Shown in pieces: positions 29,334 through 40,871 of a stretch of DNA of 64,000 bases. The notes below the pieces were generated by a model. It had not been told where the DNA came from, searched no databases, and saw only the letters and a list, made by a program, of their open reading frames with translations. Numbering within the stretch: position 1 is the stretch's first letter; each line of letters opens with the position of its first letter. Position numbers and translations under genes: made by a program. The stretch is taken from assembly GCF_001507665.1 (NCBI RefSeq), contig NZ_CP013910.1, positions 3,016,001 to 3,080,000 of the forward strand. Reading direction: 5' to 3'. This DNA is from Deinococcus actinosclerus. GTDB taxonomy: Bacteria > Deinococcota > Deinococci > Deinococcales > Deinococcaceae.

Positions 29334-29381
29334 GGTGAGGGTTGACGGACGGGGCGTTTCCCCATTCCATCAACCCTCACC
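29334..29381 (-). repeat. Structured hairpin repeat, copy B
   Basis: Perfect 12-bp arms GGTGAGGGTTGA (29334-29345) / TCAACCCTCACC (29370-29381) with inner GGGG/CCCC and GGA/TCC pairs. Read on the minus strand it aligns to copy A, with matched changes on both sides of the stem. Confidence 0.7.
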
Positions 29382-29396
29382 TTTCGACCGTCAACT

Positions 29397-30725
29397 CTAC
29401 GCGGGCTGAGCGCTCCCCAGCTTGCGGCCCTCGCCGTGTTCCTCGGCCTGCACGTCGGCGTTCACGGATGGAAGCTGCTCGCCGTTCAGGACGCGGGTGA
29501 GGCGGTTCATGTCCAGCGCCTTCTCGCTGCGGGCGACGACCAGGGTGGCGACGCCGTTGCCGATGATGTTGGTGATGGCGCGCCCTTCGCTCATGAAGCG
29601 GTCGATCCCGAGGATCAGGGCGAGGCCCGCGACCGGGACGCTGCCCAGCGCCGCCAGGGTGCCGGCGAGGACGACGAAGCCACTGCCGGTGACGCCCGCC
29701 GCCCCCTTGCTGGTGAGCAGAAGGATGGCCAGCAGGGCGAGTTCCTGCGCGAAGCTCAGGTCGGTGTTGGTGGCCTGGGCGATGAACACGGCGGCCATGG
29801 TCAGGTAGATGCTGGTGCCGTCGAGGTTGAAGGAGTACCCGGTGGGGACGACCAGCCCGACCACGCTCTTGTTCGCGCCGGCGTGTTCGAGTTTGGTCAT
29901 CAGGCGCGGCAGGGCGCTCTCGCTGGAGCTGGTGCCCAACACGAGCAGCAGTTCTTCCTTGATGTAGCGCAGGAATTTCAGCAGGCTGAAGCCGGCCAGC
30001 TTGGCGATGACGTTCAGGACGACGAACACGAACAGCGCGCAGGTGACGTAGAAGGTCCCCATCAGGGCGGCGAGCTGCTGGAGGCTGCCGACGCCGTACT
30101 TGCCGATGGTGAAGGCCATCGCGCCGAACGCGCCGATCGGGGCGAGCTTCATGATGAAGCCCAGGATCTGGAACACCAGGACGCTGACCGCGTCGATGCC
30201 TTTCAGGACGCGCTGGCCCAGGTCGCCCATGCGGATCAGCGCGAAGCCGCTGAGCAGCGCGATGAGCAGCACCTGCAGCAGGTCCCCCTCGGTGAAGGCG
30301 CTGACGAAGGTGGTGGGGATGATATGCAGCACGAAGTCCGCGACGGTCTGTTCCCCGGCGGCCTCGGTGTACTTGGTGATGGCGCTGGTGTCGAGGGTGG
30401 CGGGGTTGATGTTCATGCCGCGCCCGGGGCCGACGAGGTTCACGACGACCAGCCCGATCAGCAGGGCGGCGGTGGTGACGACCTCGAAGTACAGCAGGGC
30501 CTTCCCGCCCACCCGGCCGATCTTCTTGGTGTCGCGCATGCTGGCGACGCCGCTGACGACCGTGCAGAAGATGATCGGGCCGATGACGACCTTGATCAGC
30601 TTGATGAAGCCGTCCCCGAGGGGTTTGAGCCCTTCCCCGACGGTGGGGAAGAAGTGGCCGACGAGCACGCCGATGACGATGGCGGTCAGCACCTGCACGT
30701 AGAGGCTGCGGAAAATCTTGGGCAT
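29397..30725 (-). CDS. dctA: Dicarboxylate/amino-acid:cation symporter (DctA-like)
   Basis: A 442-residue DAACS/SLC1-family carrier. Signatures: [37 protein letters not shown], the re-entrant loop serine motif [13 protein letters not shown], and [27 protein letters not shown]. These features and the YVQVL N-terminus favour C4-dicarboxylates (DctA), but glutamate/aspartate carriers are close relatives. A GGAGGA ribosome site precedes the ATG. The divergent neighbours encode a DcuS/CitA-type sensor kinase and response regulator, which supports C4-dicarboxylate uptake under two-component control. Confidence 0.88.
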   Translation of the reverse strand: MPKIFRSLYVQVLTAIVIGVLVGHFFPTVGEGLKPLGDGFIKLIKVVIGPIIFCTVVSGVASMRDTKKIGRVGGKALLYFEVVTTAALLIGLVVVNLVGPGRGMNINPATLDTSAITKYTEAAGEQTVADFVLHIIPTTFVSAFTEGDLLQVLLIALLSGFALIRMGDLGQRVLKGIDAVSVLVFQILGFIMKLAPIGAFGAMAFTIGKYGVGSLQQLAALMGTFYVTCALFVFVVLNVIAKLAGFSLLKFLRYIKEELLLVLGTSSSESALPRLMTKLEHAGANKSVVGLVVPTGYSFNLDGTSIYLTMAAVFIAQATNTDLSFAQELALLAILLLTSKGAAGVTGSGFVVLAGTLAALGSVPVAGLALILGIDRFMSEGRAITNIIGNGVATLVVARSEKALDMNRLTRVLNGEQLPSVNADVQAEEHGEGRKLGSAQPA

Positions 30726-31030
30726 GGGGGGTCCTCCGGTGCGTCACGGGGACGCGGGTGGGGGCGCGCGGGCCGGGGCGCGCCGTGAGGGTGGGGTGGC
30801 CTGCGCGGGTGCAGGTCGGGGCGGAAGTGTGGTGCCGCCCAGCATGCGCGCGCAGGGGGACGCCTGTCCCCGGCGGGGCAGGGCGGTCGCCGGGGCGGGC
30901 GGGGCTGCGCGCCGTCCCAGTGAGCGCGGGGAGGGCACCGGGGCGGGCGGGGGATTCGTACACGCGGTGAACACAAGGGCCGGGGGGGCGTGGGGCGGGC
31001 CTACACTGGGGGCCCTACACTGGGGGCACC
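30726..31030. other. Divergent control region between dctA and the sensor-kinase gene
   Basis: No supported gene. Near the kinase start a 14-bp tandem duplication (31001-31014 and 31015-31028) carries two TACACT boxes. The dctA side has its ribosome site; I found no clear -35/-10 pair for dctA. Confidence 0.5.
31001..31028 (+). repeat. Tandem 14-bp duplication containing a -10-like box
   Basis: Two copies differing at the last base (CTACACTGGGGGCC, then CTACACTGGGGGCA) lie immediately before the GTG at 31031. Each has TACACT; the second ends nine bases before the start codon. Confidence 0.65.
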
Positions 31031-32646
31031 GTGGCGCTGCGTCTGCCCCTTCCGTCCCGCGTGCCGTCCCTGGCGCGCGAGGTGGCGCTGCCGCACACGC
31101 CTCGGCTGCTGCGGGTGGGACCGAGGCTGTTCCTGACGACGCTGGGGGCGTTTCTGGTGCTGGGCCTGCCGGTGGCGGGGCTGGTCAGTCAGGGCGTGTA
31201 CGACGGAATTCACCGCTCGTTCGCGGAGCGGTCGCTGCGCGAGTCGCGGCTGGTGGCGGCCCTCCCGCCGGTCGTGGCAGCCCTGTCGGGGAACGCGGCC
31301 GAGCGGGCGAACCTGAACGCCCTGATGAACCGCTACCGGGATCAGCTGGGCGCGGATTACGTGGTGGTCACCGACCGGGACGCGCGGCGCCTGACGCACC
31401 CGAACCCGGCGCAGGTGGGGCAGCGCATGCAGGGCGGGGACTTCACGGCGTTCCTGCGGGGCCGGAGCGTCACGGAGACGGTGCAGGGCACGCTGGGCCG
31501 CTCGGTGCGGTCGAAGGTGCCCATCGTGGACGGCGCGGGGCGGGTGCTGGGACTGGCGAGCGTGGGCTTCCTGCTGCCCCGGTTGCGGGACGTGTTCCTG
31601 GACGTGCTGCGCGCGGGCCTGCCCTGGTACCTGCTGGCGCTGGGGCTGGCCCTGGCTCTGGCGCTGGGTGTGGCGCGGCGCGTGAAGACCGAGATGCTGG
31701 GCCTGGAACCCGAGCAGATCGCCGGTGGCCTGCGGCAGTACCGGGCGGTGCTGAACACCCTGGAGGAAGGCGTGCTGGTGGCCCGCGCGGGGCAGGTGTT
31801 CGTGATGAACCCCCAGGCCCGCGCGCTGCTTGGAACACCAGACGCCGCATTACCCCTCCCGTGGCCGCCGGGCCTCCCGCTGCCCGTGCCGGAGGCCGGG
31901 CCGGTCACGGCGGAAGTGGCGGGCCGCCCGGTGCTGCTGGCCGCGCAGGAGGCCGGCGAGGGCGCCGTGGTGGTCACGCTGCGGGACCTGGCGCGGGTGC
32001 GGGCCCTGGCGGACGAGCTGACCCAGTCGCAGCGCTACGCGGAACTGCTGCGGGCGCAGACGCACGAGTTCACGAACCGCCTGCACACCCTGGCGGGCCT
32101 GCTGCACCTGGGCGAGACGCGCGAGGCCCTGGCGCTCATCCACGCGCAGTCGGCCCGGCACGAGGCGCACCTGCAGGCGGTGGGGGCGCTGCGGCACGTG
32201 CGGCTCTCCGCGCTGCTGCTGGGCAAGTTCGACCGCGCGGCGGAACGGGGCGTGACCCTCACCCTCGATCCGCTGTCGGCGCTGCCGGCCACGCTGCCGC
32301 CCGGCGTGCTGGACGGGCTGGAACTCGCGGCGGGGAATCTCATCGAGAACGCCCTGGACGCCACGCAGGGCCAGCCGGACGCCGAGGTGCGCGTGTTGAT
32401 CGCTGCCGACCCGGAAGGTCTGATCCTGGAGGTGCGCGACACGGGCCCTGGCGTGCCCCCGGCGCTGGCGGGAACCCTGACCGTGCGGGGCGTGAGCAGC
32501 AAGGGCACGGGGCGGGGCGTGGGGCTGGCCCTGGTGTCAGACCGCGCGCAGGCGCTCGGCGCGACCCTCACCCATGACCGCGTGAATGCGGACGGGCGGG
32601 ACTGGACGCGCTTCACACTGGACGTGCCCCTCCCCGAGGCCGAACA

Positions 32647-32650
<4 letters not shown>
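31031..32650 (+). CDS. Sensor histidine kinase, DcuS/CitA type
   Basis: A 539-residue membrane kinase. A helix at about residues 33-55 and another at about 195-215 enclose a periplasmic sensor domain ([26 protein letters not shown] is typical of CitA/DcuS-like PDC domains). A cytoplasmic PAS-like part follows, then the phosphoacceptor H345 in [14 protein letters not shown] and an ATPase domain with [17 protein letters not shown] and [11 protein letters not shown]. The GTG start follows the tandem duplication. The response regulator gene overlaps by four bases, and the divergent dctA is the likely target. Confidence 0.92.
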
Positions 32651-33321
<671 letters not shown>

Positions 33322-33418
33322 CGGGGACTTGCGTGCATTGCGTGCCCGGCGCGGCTGTCCCTGACCGGGGAACGTGTCACGCTGGGCGTTTCGGGGCGGT
33401 GGTACGCTCAGAGACGCT

Positions 33419-34825
33419 ATGGATTCTTACGACGTTCTGGTGATTGGTGGCGGCCCCGCGGGGTACGTGGCAGCGATTCGCGCGGCGCAGCTGGGCTTCA
33501 AGACCGCCTGCGTGGACGCCTTCGAGCGGGGCGGCAAGGCGTCCCTGGGGGGCACGTGCCTGAACGTGGGCTGCATTCCCAGCAAGGCGATGCTGGACAG
33601 CAGCGAGAAGTTCGAGATGCTCCAGCATGACTTCGCCGAGCACGGCATCAACGTGCAGGGCGCGTCGGTGGACGTGGCGCAGATGCTCAAGCGTCAGAGC
33701 GGCGTGGTGGACAAGCTGACGGGCGGCGTGGCGTTCCTGTTCCGCAAGAACAAGATCACCAGCATTCACGGTCTGGGCCGCCTCGTGCGCCAGGACGGCG
33801 ACGCCTGGATCGTGGACGCGGCGGGTACGGAAGTGAAGGCCAAGCACGTGATCGTCGCGACGGGCAGCAGCCCCCGCGCGCTGCCCCTGGCGCCCTTCGG
33901 CGGGCACGTCGTGGAAAACAGCGGCGCGCTGAGCTTCACGGAAGTGCCCGGCAAGCTCGGCGTGATCGGCGCGGGCGTGATCGGCCTGGAACTGGGCAGC
34001 GTGTGGCGCCGCCTGGGCGCGCAGGTCACCGTTCTGGAGGCCCTGCCAGGCTTCCTGATGGCCGCCGACGACGCGATTGCCAAGGAAGGCCTGAAGCTGT
34101 TCCAGAAGCAGGGCCTGGACTTCCACTTCGGCGTGAACATCACCTCCGTCGAGCAGGACGAGACCGGCGTGAGCGTGACCTACACCGAGAAGGAGCAGGA
34201 GGTCACGGCGCGCTTCGACAAGCTGATCGTCTCCATCGGCCGCGTGCCCCACACCCAGGGCCTGGGTGCCGACGCGGTGGGTCTGGCGCTGGATGAGCGC
34301 GGCTTCGTGAAGGTGGACCACCACTACCGCACGAACCTCCCCGGCGTGTACGCCATCGGCGACGTGATCGGCGGCGCCATGCTGGCCCACAAGGCCGAGG
34401 AGGAGGGCGTGGCCCTCGCCGAGATGCTCGCCGGGCAGGCCGGGCACGTGAACTACGACGTGATTCCCTGGGTGATCTACACCAGCCCCGAGATCGCCTG
34501 GGCCGGCCTGACCGAGAAGCAGGCAAAAGAGAAGGGCCTGAGCATCAAGACCGGGCAGTTCCCGTTCAGCGCGAACGGCCGCGCCCTGGGCCACGGCGAC
34601 ACGCGCGGCTTCGTGAAGATCATCGCCGACGCGCAGACCGACAAGCTGCTGGGCGTGCACATGATCGGCGGCGGCGTCAGCGAGCTGATCGGCGAGGTCG
34701 TGGCGATCATGGAGTTCGGCGGCAGCAGTGAGGACCTGGCCCGCACCGTCCACGCCCACCCCACCCTGTCCGAGGTCGTCAAGGAGGCCGCCCTGGCCAC
34801 CGACAAACGCGCGCTGCACATGTAA
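33419..34825 (+). CDS. lpdA: Dihydrolipoyl dehydrogenase
   Basis: A 468-residue flavoprotein disulfide reductase, the E3 of 2-oxoacid dehydrogenase or glycine cleavage complexes. It has an FAD-binding [15 protein letters not shown], redox disulfide C47/C52 in [16 protein letters not shown]-binding [15 protein letters not shown], second FAD motif [20 protein letters not shown] and the catalytic His-Glu pair in the C-terminal [14 protein letters not shown] lies ten bases before the ATG. The frame is open 45 bases further, but the ATG here fits the family. No E1 or E2 genes are adjacent. Confidence 0.95.
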   Translation: MDSYDVLVIGGGPAGYVAAIRAAQLGFKTACVDAFERGGKASLGGTCLNVGCIPSKAMLDSSEKFEMLQHDFAEHGINVQGASVDVAQMLKRQSGVVDKLTGGVAFLFRKNKITSIHGLGRLVRQDGDAWIVDAAGTEVKAKHVIVATGSSPRALPLAPFGGHVVENSGALSFTEVPGKLGVIGAGVIGLELGSVWRRLGAQVTVLEALPGFLMAADDAIAKEGLKLFQKQGLDFHFGVNITSVEQDETGVSVTYTEKEQEVTARFDKLIVSIGRVPHTQGLGADAVGLALDERGFVKVDHHYRTNLPGVYAIGDVIGGAMLAHKAEEEGVALAEMLAGQAGHVNYDVIPWVIYTSPEIAWAGLTEKQAKEKGLSIKTGQFPFSANGRALGHGDTRGFVKIIADAQTDKLLGVHMIGGGVSELIGEVVAIMEFGGSSEDLARTVHAHPTLSEVVKEAALATDKRALHM

Positions 34826-34905
34826 AAACCGCACTTCAGACGGGGCGTGACCGCGGCGGTCCGCCCCGCCTCTCTCTGGCCCCGCAGGGCACCCGTCCAC
34901 ACCGC

Positions 34906-34934
34906 TTGACGAAACTGGGGAAACCCTGTATCTT
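34906..34934 (+). promoter_or_regulatory. tRNA-Glu promoter
   Basis: TTGACG (34906-34911), 17 bases, TATCTT (34929-34934), about 75 bases before the mature tRNA. Confidence 0.75.
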
Positions 34935-34997
34935 TCTGTGCGTGCCGGAAACGGCGCCCCTTGAAAGGCAGGAAGCGAAGGCGCAAGCCGACGACAA

Positions 34998-35084
<87 letters not shown>

Positions 35085-35088
35085 CGAA

Positions 35089-35124
35089 CGCTCGCCTCTG
35101 CTCACGCGGAGGCGAGCGCTTTTT
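35089..35124 (+). terminator. Rho-independent terminator of tRNA-Glu
   Basis: CGCTCGCCTC pairs with GAGGCGAGCG, with three more inner pairs, followed by C and five T. Confidence 0.9.
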
Positions 35125-35202
35125 GATCCCCCGCAGGCCCGGCGCATGAGCCAGCACTGGGAGGGGACAGCCCATGCCCCCTCCCAGTGCTGGCCGCCAG
35201 GA

Positions 35203-36627
35203 TCAGTGCGCGCCGGGGTCAAGTGCCAGGACGCGCCGGGTGGCCTCCGCCAGAATGGTCTGGACGGCCTCCTCGCTCTGGGCCTCCACGTACACCCGCA
35301 CCACCGGCTCCGTCCCGGACGCGCGGAACATGGCCGACGCCCCTCCGTCCAGCAGCAGCTTCACGCCGTCGCGGGTATTCACGCCCTGCACGGCGTGCCC
35401 GGCCACCTCGGCGTACGCCGGTGCGGCACTCAGCAGCGCGGCCTTATCGAACGCGGCGCTCAGGTGCAGATCGTTGCGGTCGTAGAAGTGCCGGAATCCC
35501 ACCTCCTGCTCGATCTGGGCGAACAGGTCGTCCAGGCTCAGGCCACTGGCGGCCACGGCCTCGATCATCAGCAGACTGTTCAGCAGCCCGTCACGCTCGG
35601 GAATGTGCCCACGGGAGGACAGGCCGCCGGACTCCTCGCCTCCCATCAGCACGGCCAGCCGCTCGTCCGCCTGACCTTCCAGGAAGGCGTCCGTGATGTA
35701 CTTGAAGCCCACCGGCGTCTCCAGCACGTCCAGACCCAGCCGCCCGGCCAGCAGCTCAATCACGCGGCTGCCCGACACGGTCTTTACCACGCGGCCCCTC
35801 AGGCCACGCCCGTACAGGTGCCACAGCAGCACGGCGAAGATCTGATGGCTGTTGAAGAAACGGCCACCTGCCGTGACGGCCCCCACCCGGTCGGCGTCCC
35901 CGTCCGTGATGACGCCCAGGGCCGTCCCGGTCTCCCCGGCCAGTCGCGTGATCAGGTCACCCAGGTTCTGCGGAATCGGCTCGGGGTTCACGCCATAGAA
36001 CATCGGGTCCGGCCGGCCGTGCAGTTCCTCGAAGTGCAGCGGCAGCGCCCGGCTGCTCACGTAGTCGGCCAGCCACCCGCAGGCAGCGCCACCCATGGCG
36101 TCGTGCACCACCAGGCCCCGGTAGGACCGCAGCGTCTCCAGGTTCAGCTGCCGGTCCAGCTGTGCGTAGTAGGCCTCGCGGATGTCCAGCGGCTGGACTG
36201 TCCCCCGCGCGCCCTCGTACTGGCTGGGGTGACTGAGCGCCTGCTCAATCTGCGCGACGGTCGAGGGCGTGGCGCTGCCACCGTAGGCCCCCTTGATCTT
36301 GTAGCCGTTATAGGGCGGCGGGTTGTGCGAGGCCGTGATCATGACGCCGCCCGCCGCCCCGTGATGCACGACCGCGAACGACAGCGCAGGCGTGGGGAGA
36401 AACTCCGGCGCCAGCAGGACGTCCAGGCCCTGCTCGGCCATGACGTCCGCCACGACCCGCGCGAACCCGCTCCCCTGGAAGCGCGTATCAAACCCCACCA
36501 CGACCAGCCGGCCACCCCCCTCCCGCACCACCTGCGCGTGGGCCCGCGCCACGATCCGCACGTTGTCGTAGGTGAAATCCTCAGCGATGATGTCCCGCCA
36601 GCCATCCGTCCCGAACTTGATCGGCAT
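35203..36627 (-). CDS. Phosphoglucomutase/phosphomannomutase
   Basis: A 474-residue alpha-D-phosphohexomutase interconverting hexose 6- and 1-phosphates. It has the four-domain layout: FGTDGWRDI at the start, active-site serine loop ITASHNPP with S100, metal loop DGDADRVG, sugar loop GGEESGG and phosphate loop [12 protein letters not shown]. It could feed glucose-1-phosphate to the rml genes or mannose-1-phosphate to manC; the sequence alone does not decide. ATG 36627 is preferred; TACACT lies nine bases upstream. It is divergent from the ligase-like gene at the edge of the polysaccharide locus. Confidence 0.9.
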   Translation of the reverse strand: MPIKFGTDGWRDIIAEDFTYDNVRIVARAHAQVVREGGGRLVVVGFDTRFQGSGFARVVADVMAEQGLDVLLAPEFLPTPALSFAVVHHGAAGGVMITASHNPPPYNGYKIKGAYGGSATPSTVAQIEQALSHPSQYEGARGTVQPLDIREAYYAQLDRQLNLETLRSYRGLVVHDAMGGAACGWLADYVSSRALPLHFEELHGRPDPMFYGVNPEPIPQNLGDLITRLAGETGTALGVITDGDADRVGAVTAGGRFFNSHQIFAVLLWHLYGRGLRGRVVKTVSGSRVIELLAGRLGLDVLETPVGFKYITDAFLEGQADERLAVLMGGEESGGLSSRGHIPERDGLLNSLLMIEAVAASGLSLDDLFAQIEQEVGFRHFYDRNDLHLSAAFDKAALLSAAPAYAEVAGHAVQGVNTRDGVKLLLDGGASAMFRASGTEPVVRVYVEAQSEEAVQTILAEATRRVLALDPGAH

Positions 36628-36666
36628 ATGGCCCACAGTGTACCGGGCCGCCACCCACACGGCACT

Positions 36667-36672
36667 TATACT
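36667..36672 (+). promoter_or_regulatory. Leaderless -10 element of the ligase-like gene
   Basis: TATACT, seven bases before the ATG at 36680. Confidence 0.55.
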
Positions 36673-36679
36673 GCGCAGC

Positions 36680-37828
36680 ATGACGGTTCACCAGCCCGAG
36701 GCGCCGGTCAGCCCCCCGCCCCGCTGGGTGAGCTGGCTGATCGCGCTGACCCCCATCTTCCCGCCACTGTACCTGGCGGCCTTCGCCACCCTGGGCCACC
36801 TGCGCCGGCTGCCCCTCACCGCGCGGCGCGTGCTGTTCTTCTTCGCCGCCACCCAGCTCATCGCGGCGCTGTTCACGCCTGCCCCGCTGACGTCAGTGGG
36901 CCTGGCGGCTCTACGTACCGCCGAGGCGCTGGCGATGGTCGCGGCCGGGGCGTACCTCAAGGACAGCCGCCTCCTGCGCCCGCTGCTGTGGGGCCAGCTG
37001 GCCATCTTCGCGAGCGCCTGGGCCTACACCCTGGGCACGCAGGGCTGGGAGGGCGTGCAGGCGCGCCTGGGCCACCCGTACTACTACGTCGTCACGCTGG
37101 GTCTGGTCGCGGTGATCGCCCTGTGGCTGATCGTGTTCTGGCGTGGCGGAGGCTGGTGGCGCTGGCCCGCCGGTCTGTTCGCGCTGGCCACCCTGCTGGC
37201 CTCCGGCAGCCGCGGCCCACTCCTGGCCCTGTTCACGGGCTCTGTCGCCGCCCTGGCCTTCCAGAAGGGCAAGCAGCGCCGCCCATGGCTGCTGCTCCCG
37301 GCGGTCGGGCTCGTGGTTCTCGCCATGGTGAGTTTCAAGGCCCAGATTCCCTTTAAACCTGTCGAGCGGCTGCTAAACGATCAGACCAGCGGCCGGGAAC
37401 TCGTCTGGAAGGACGCCGTCCAGGGCTGGCAGACTTCACCCATCGGCGGAGTCGGTCCCTACCAGGGAGGCCCCTATCTGACCTACCTGTTCAAGGACGG
37501 CTGTCAACTGACCCCCACGCTGGAACGTAATGAGATTCGCTGCCCCGAGAGCCTCACTCGCTGGGCCAGCGTGCTGTTGATTGCCCACAACGTCTGGCTC
37601 CACTGGTTGTTGGAAACAGGAGTAGTTGGGACGCTGGGCCTGCTTGCCGTGACCATATATGGCACTTGGCTGGGCATGCGCCAAGGCGATCCATTCGTCA
37701 TGGCAATCACCTTCGGCTTCGCGGCCATAAATATGGTCGACGTCGTCCTGACTTTACCAAGCGTTCACTTTGCCGAGTTATGGTGGGCTCTCATAGGCGT
37801 TACCGTAAGACGATCCACGAAAGAATAG
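36680..37828 (+). CDS. O-antigen ligase/polymerase-like membrane protein
   Basis: A 382-residue protein with about ten hydrophobic helices and one larger extracytoplasmic loop (about residues 225-310) before the final helices. Features shared with the Wzy/WaaL superfamily are [41 protein letters not shown] and the helix with [16 protein letters not shown] (the common HN-x-xL motif). It probably polymerises or ligates polysaccharide outside the membrane. The 3' end is AT-richer than the body and overlaps the convergent hypothetical gene by about 50 bases. Confidence 0.8.
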   Translation: MTVHQPEAPVSPPPRWVSWLIALTPIFPPLYLAAFATLGHLRRLPLTARRVLFFFAATQLIAALFTPAPLTSVGLAALRTAEALAMVAAGAYLKDSRLLRPLLWGQLAIFASAWAYTLGTQGWEGVQARLGHPYYYVVTLGLVAVIALWLIVFWRGGGWWRWPAGLFALATLLASGSRGPLLALFTGSVAALAFQKGKQRRPWLLLPAVGLVVLAMVSFKAQIPFKPVERLLNDQTSGRELVWKDAVQGWQTSPIGGVGPYQGGPYLTYLFKDGCQLTPTLERNEIRCPESLTRWASVLLIAHNVWLHWLLETGVVGTLGLLAVTIYGTWLGMRQGDPFVMAITFGFAAINMVDVVLTLPSVHFAELWWALIGVTVRRSTKE

Positions 37829-38716
37829 AAATTTCCATAAAGTAAATAAAATAACGCCGACTAACAATATTATAGTTGACAATTCAGGCTTTGAAATAGG
37901 GTCTACCTTCCTGAAAATTACATACGGAGAGTATATGTATGCGCAGCCCCCTATATTTGATTTGCCAAGGCAATCAATTTCTATATCTAACGTTCGCACT
38001 TGTGGGTACTGAGCAAGGGAGATCGCTATCAGAGCGCCCTCGGATTTGCTATTTTTTTGAATATCAACCACTTTATTCTTCAATCGAGCAGTTACCTTAA
38101 ATACCTGCGGAGAATATACGTACAATACAGCATTGATAGCACCTTCATCAGACCAAGAGAGCTGCATATTTTTACTTGTAATACGTCTTAAAAAGTTAAT
38201 GCCATCGAATTCCAATGCACCCGCTCCAGATACTTTTAATGATGTCTGAGGATCGTCTAGGATTTCTTTAAAGACATGCACTCCCACTTCCTCACTTTTC
38301 TCTTGTCCATTTCGCTTAATAAGCTTAACTTGAGTCAAATATTGTTTTAGAGGATCATCACAAGGCTCTTCGGAACATTTGAAGTCCCATGAAATTGTGT
38401 GAGTTCCTGATTTAACAAAAACTCCCGCGCGCTCTTTTTCCTCCAGCTTATTTTTGGCGAAGCGCCGCTGCTGCAGCAGTGCTCCATCCATAAAAAGCCG
38501 AGAGGTTACACCCTGCGATCTTGAATATAACTGATATTCAACTTGAACAAATTGCGGGGTATTCAATTTAAATTCAAGGAACGCATGCGTTCCTTGAATT
38601 TCACGGTAATAGTTAATGCCGTCAAACTTTGGATCAGACAAGCCAACCAAGTTCCACCCAGTCGGCACGTCTGTTCTCAAATCAACGGTGGTGACATCAT
38701 GCTCAGACGCGGACAT
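37778..38716 (-). CDS. Hypothetical AT-rich membrane-anchored protein with internal duplication
   Basis: About 312 residues, no family recognised. Two similar blocks begin with (K/E)FDGIN(Y/F) and a (Y/L)R(E/R)I turn (about residues 30 and 175), suggesting two related beta-rich domains. The C-terminus has one membrane helix ([21 protein letters not shown]). No signal peptide is seen, odd for a protein that looks extracytoplasmic; the N-terminus may be truncated. The start at 38716 overlaps the rmlD end by 14 bases, and the 3' end overlaps the convergent ligase gene. Codon use is AT-rich, unlike rmlD, indicating transfer. Confidence 0.65.
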   Translation of the reverse strand: MSASEHDVTTVDLRTDVPTGWNLVGLSDPKFDGINYYREIQGTHAFLEFKLNTPQFVQVEYQLYSRSQGVTSRLFMDGALLQQRRFAKNKLEEKERAGVFVKSGTHTISWDFKCSEEPCDDPLKQYLTQVKLIKRNGQEKSEEVGVHVFKEILDDPQTSLKVSGAGALEFDGINFLRRITSKNMQLSWSDEGAINAVLYVYSPQVFKVTARLKNKVVDIQKNSKSEGALIAISLAQYPQVRTLDIEIDCLGKSNIGGCAYIYSPYVIFRKVDPISKPELSTIILLVGVILFTLWKFLFFRGSSYGNAYESPP

Positions 38717-39434
38717 CACTCCAAGATGCCACAAGTGACAGCCAGCGGTCGGTGTTGAGGCTGACATCGCCAGGCAGGGTCACGCCGGCCTGTGCGCGGG
38801 TGCCTTCCTGCACGTCTGCCTTGCGACGACGGGCGAGTTCGAAGACACTTTTGCGTTCAGTGACGATATGGAGCAGGTCGTGCGGGATCTCGCGGGCATA
38901 CGTGATGGCCTGCGCAATCTGCGGGGCAAGCACGTCCACGTAATCCTGGCCGGTGAAGACGTCACTGAAGGCAACGGGGTACGCGAACTCCCGTGGGCGG
39001 AAACTGGTACGGATGATCAGGTGATCATGCGCCGCTCGGGCCGCTTCCTCGGCAATCAGTTTGGTCAATGCGTAGTAGTTGACGACTGGGCCAGGTGTGT
39101 CGTCCTCACGGTAACCGCCCGTATCGCCGCTGAACACGTAGTCAGTGCTGATGTGCACCAGTTTGGCATTCACGGCGTTGGCGGCGGCTGCCATATTCCG
39201 GGTGCCGATGACGTTGGCGTTCCAGCAAGCTTCACGGTCACGCTCGGCGCCGCCCACGTTGGTGTAGGCCGCGGCATGCACGATCAGGTCAGGCTGTTCA
39301 CGCTGCGCAGTGGTCAGCACCTGCCCGGCGTCGGTGATGTTCATCTCCCCGGAGGTAGGGGCCACGATACCGGGCAGCAGGGCCCGGAGTTCCGTGCCCA
39401 GGCGGCCGCCGCCGCCCGTCAGGAGGATCTTCAT
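38703..39434 (-). CDS. rmlD: dTDP-4-dehydrorhamnose reductase family protein
   Basis: A 243-residue NAD(P)-dependent reductase for the last step of dTDP-L-rhamnose synthesis. N-terminal Rossmann LLTGGGGRLGTEL, then LIVHAAAYTNVGGAERD, STDYVFSGDTGGYREDD and the catalytic YYALTKLIAE (Tyr-x3-Lys). It is shorter than the common RmlD (near 290), with a compact C-terminal part. It overlaps the rmlC stop by four bases. Given its place in rmlBACD, the RmlD role is likely; a related sugar reductase is the alternative. Confidence 0.85.
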   Translation of the reverse strand: MKILLTGGGGRLGTELRALLPGIVAPTSGEMNITDAGQVLTTAQREQPDLIVHAAAYTNVGGAERDREACWNANVIGTRNMAAAANAVNAKLVHISTDYVFSGDTGGYREDDTPGPVVNYYALTKLIAEEAARAAHDHLIIRTSFRPREFAYPVAFSDVFTGQDYVDVLAPQIAQAITYAREIPHDLLHIVTERKSVFELARRRKADVQEGTRAQAGVTLPGDVSLNTDRWLSLVASWSDVRV

Positions 39435-39979
39435 CCCATGTCCTCGGCCCACAGGTCATCACCGAAGAAGTTCCAGGGCAGGCGGCCCTCATTGGGGTCC
39501 GTGATGTCGAACTGTGCGTCCATGGTGTACAGCAGCGTCGCACCCTGCTCACCGGCCTGGTAGCCGTGGGCGACACCACTGGGGATGTGCACCATCATGG
39601 GCTGCTCGCCACTGAAGACCAGTTTGCGTTTGACGCCCAGGGTGGGGCTGCCCTCGCGGCAGTCGACGAGCCAGATCATCAGCTGGCCCTGCAGCACGCA
39701 CCAGATCTCGTTCTGCTCCTGCTTGACGTGGATGTGGAAGGCGTTGATGCGTTTCGGGGCTGCCCACGACACGCTGATCTGGCGGGGGGTCAGCTGGCCG
39801 GGCAAGCCCTGCACGCCCTGTTCGTCCAGGCGGACATACTCCATGAACGCGCCGTTCTCACTGCGGTTCTTCTTCAGGGCGTGAAACCACACCCCGTCAA
39901 TCTGTGGGGCCGCCGGATACGTCTCGAAGTTCAGGGCCTGCGCGTACTCGTGGGCAAGACGGACGGTGTGTTCAGCCAT
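39431..39979 (-). CDS. rmlC: dTDP-4-dehydrorhamnose 3,5-epimerase family cupin
   Basis: A 182-residue cupin of the RmlC family that epimerises C3 and C5 of dTDP-4-keto-6-deoxyglucose. Visible blocks are [22 protein letters not shown], a strand pair around [16 protein letters not shown] and [10 protein letters not shown]. The catalytic His-loop reads NAFHIHVKQ, where classical RmlC has RGLHYQ, so it belongs to a divergent branch. It overlaps rmlA by eight bases and rmlD by four, within the rmlBACD operon. Confidence 0.85.
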   Translation of the reverse strand: MAEHTVRLAHEYAQALNFETYPAAPQIDGVWFHALKKNRSENGAFMEYVRLDEQGVQGLPGQLTPRQISVSWAAPKRINAFHIHVKQEQNEIWCVLQGQLMIWLVDCREGSPTLGVKRKLVFSGEQPMMVHIPSGVAHGYQAGEQGATLLYTMDAQFDITDPNEGRLPWNFFGDDLWAEDMG

Positions 39980-40871
39980 GGCGTTTCTCCTTGCTCAGTT
40001 TCAGCAGGTACTTCCCGTACCCGTTCTTGGCGAGTTTCTGCGCCTGCTCCAGCAGCATCTCGGTGCTGATCCAGCCGTTGCGCCACGCGATCTCCTCGGG
40101 CGAGGCGATCTTCAGTCCCTGTCGGTGCTCGATGGCCTGCACGAACAGACTGGCCTCCAGCATGCTCTCGTGGGTGCCAGTATCCAGCCAGGCGAAGCCC
40201 CGCCGCATGAGCTGCACGTCCAGCAACCCGTCGTGCAGGTAGGTGCTGTTCACGTCCGTAATTTCCAGCTCACCGCGCGGCGACGGCTTGATGCTGCGGG
40301 CAATATCGACCACGCGCTCGTCGTAGAAGTACAGACCCGTGACCGCGTAATCCGACTTGGGCTCGGCTGGCTTCTCCTCAATGGATAGCGCCTTCCCAGT
40401 GTCATCGAAGTCCACCACGCCGTAGCGTTCCGGATCGCTCACCTGGTACGCGAAGACGGTGGCGCCCTCGGGGCGGCTGTTGGCGTCCTGCATCAGGTCC
40501 GACAGGTCATTGCCGTAGAAGATGTTGTCACCCAGCACCAGCGCACTGGGATGCCCCGCAATGAACTCCTCGCCGATCAGGAAGGCCTGCGCGAGGCCAT
40601 CAGGCCTGGGCTGCACCTCGTACTGTAAGCGGATGCCCCATTGCGATCCGTCACCCAGCAGCTGCTTAAAGCGCGGGGTGTCCTCCGGCGTGCTGATGAT
40701 CAGGATGTCCTGCATGCCACCCAGCATCAGGGTGGTCAGCGGGTAGTAGATCATCGGCTTGTCGTAGATGGGCAGCAGCTGCTTGCTGACTGCGATGGTC
40801 GCCGGGTACAGGCGGGTGCCTGACCCGCCCGCCAGGATGATGCCCCGGCGGGAGGTAGTGAAGGCGGTCAC
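39972..40871 (-). CDS. rmlA: Glucose-1-phosphate thymidylyltransferase (short form)
   Basis: A 299-residue RmlA making dTDP-glucose from dTTP and glucose-1-phosphate. Nucleotide-binding [81 protein letters not shown] and [15 protein letters not shown] are all intact. It overlaps rmlB by four bases. A second, longer RmlA-like gene lies at 53737-54795. Confidence 0.96.
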   Translation of the reverse strand: MTAFTTSRRGIILAGGSGTRLYPATIAVSKQLLPIYDKPMIYYPLTTLMLGGMQDILIISTPEDTPRFKQLLGDGSQWGIRLQYEVQPRPDGLAQAFLIGEEFIAGHPSALVLGDNIFYGNDLSDLMQDANSRPEGATVFAYQVSDPERYGVVDFDDTGKALSIEEKPAEPKSDYAVTGLYFYDERVVDIARSIKPSPRGELEITDVNSTYLHDGLLDVQLMRRGFAWLDTGTHESMLEASLFVQAIEHRQGLKIASPEEIAWRNGWISTEMLLEQAQKLAKNGYGKYLLKLSKEKRHG

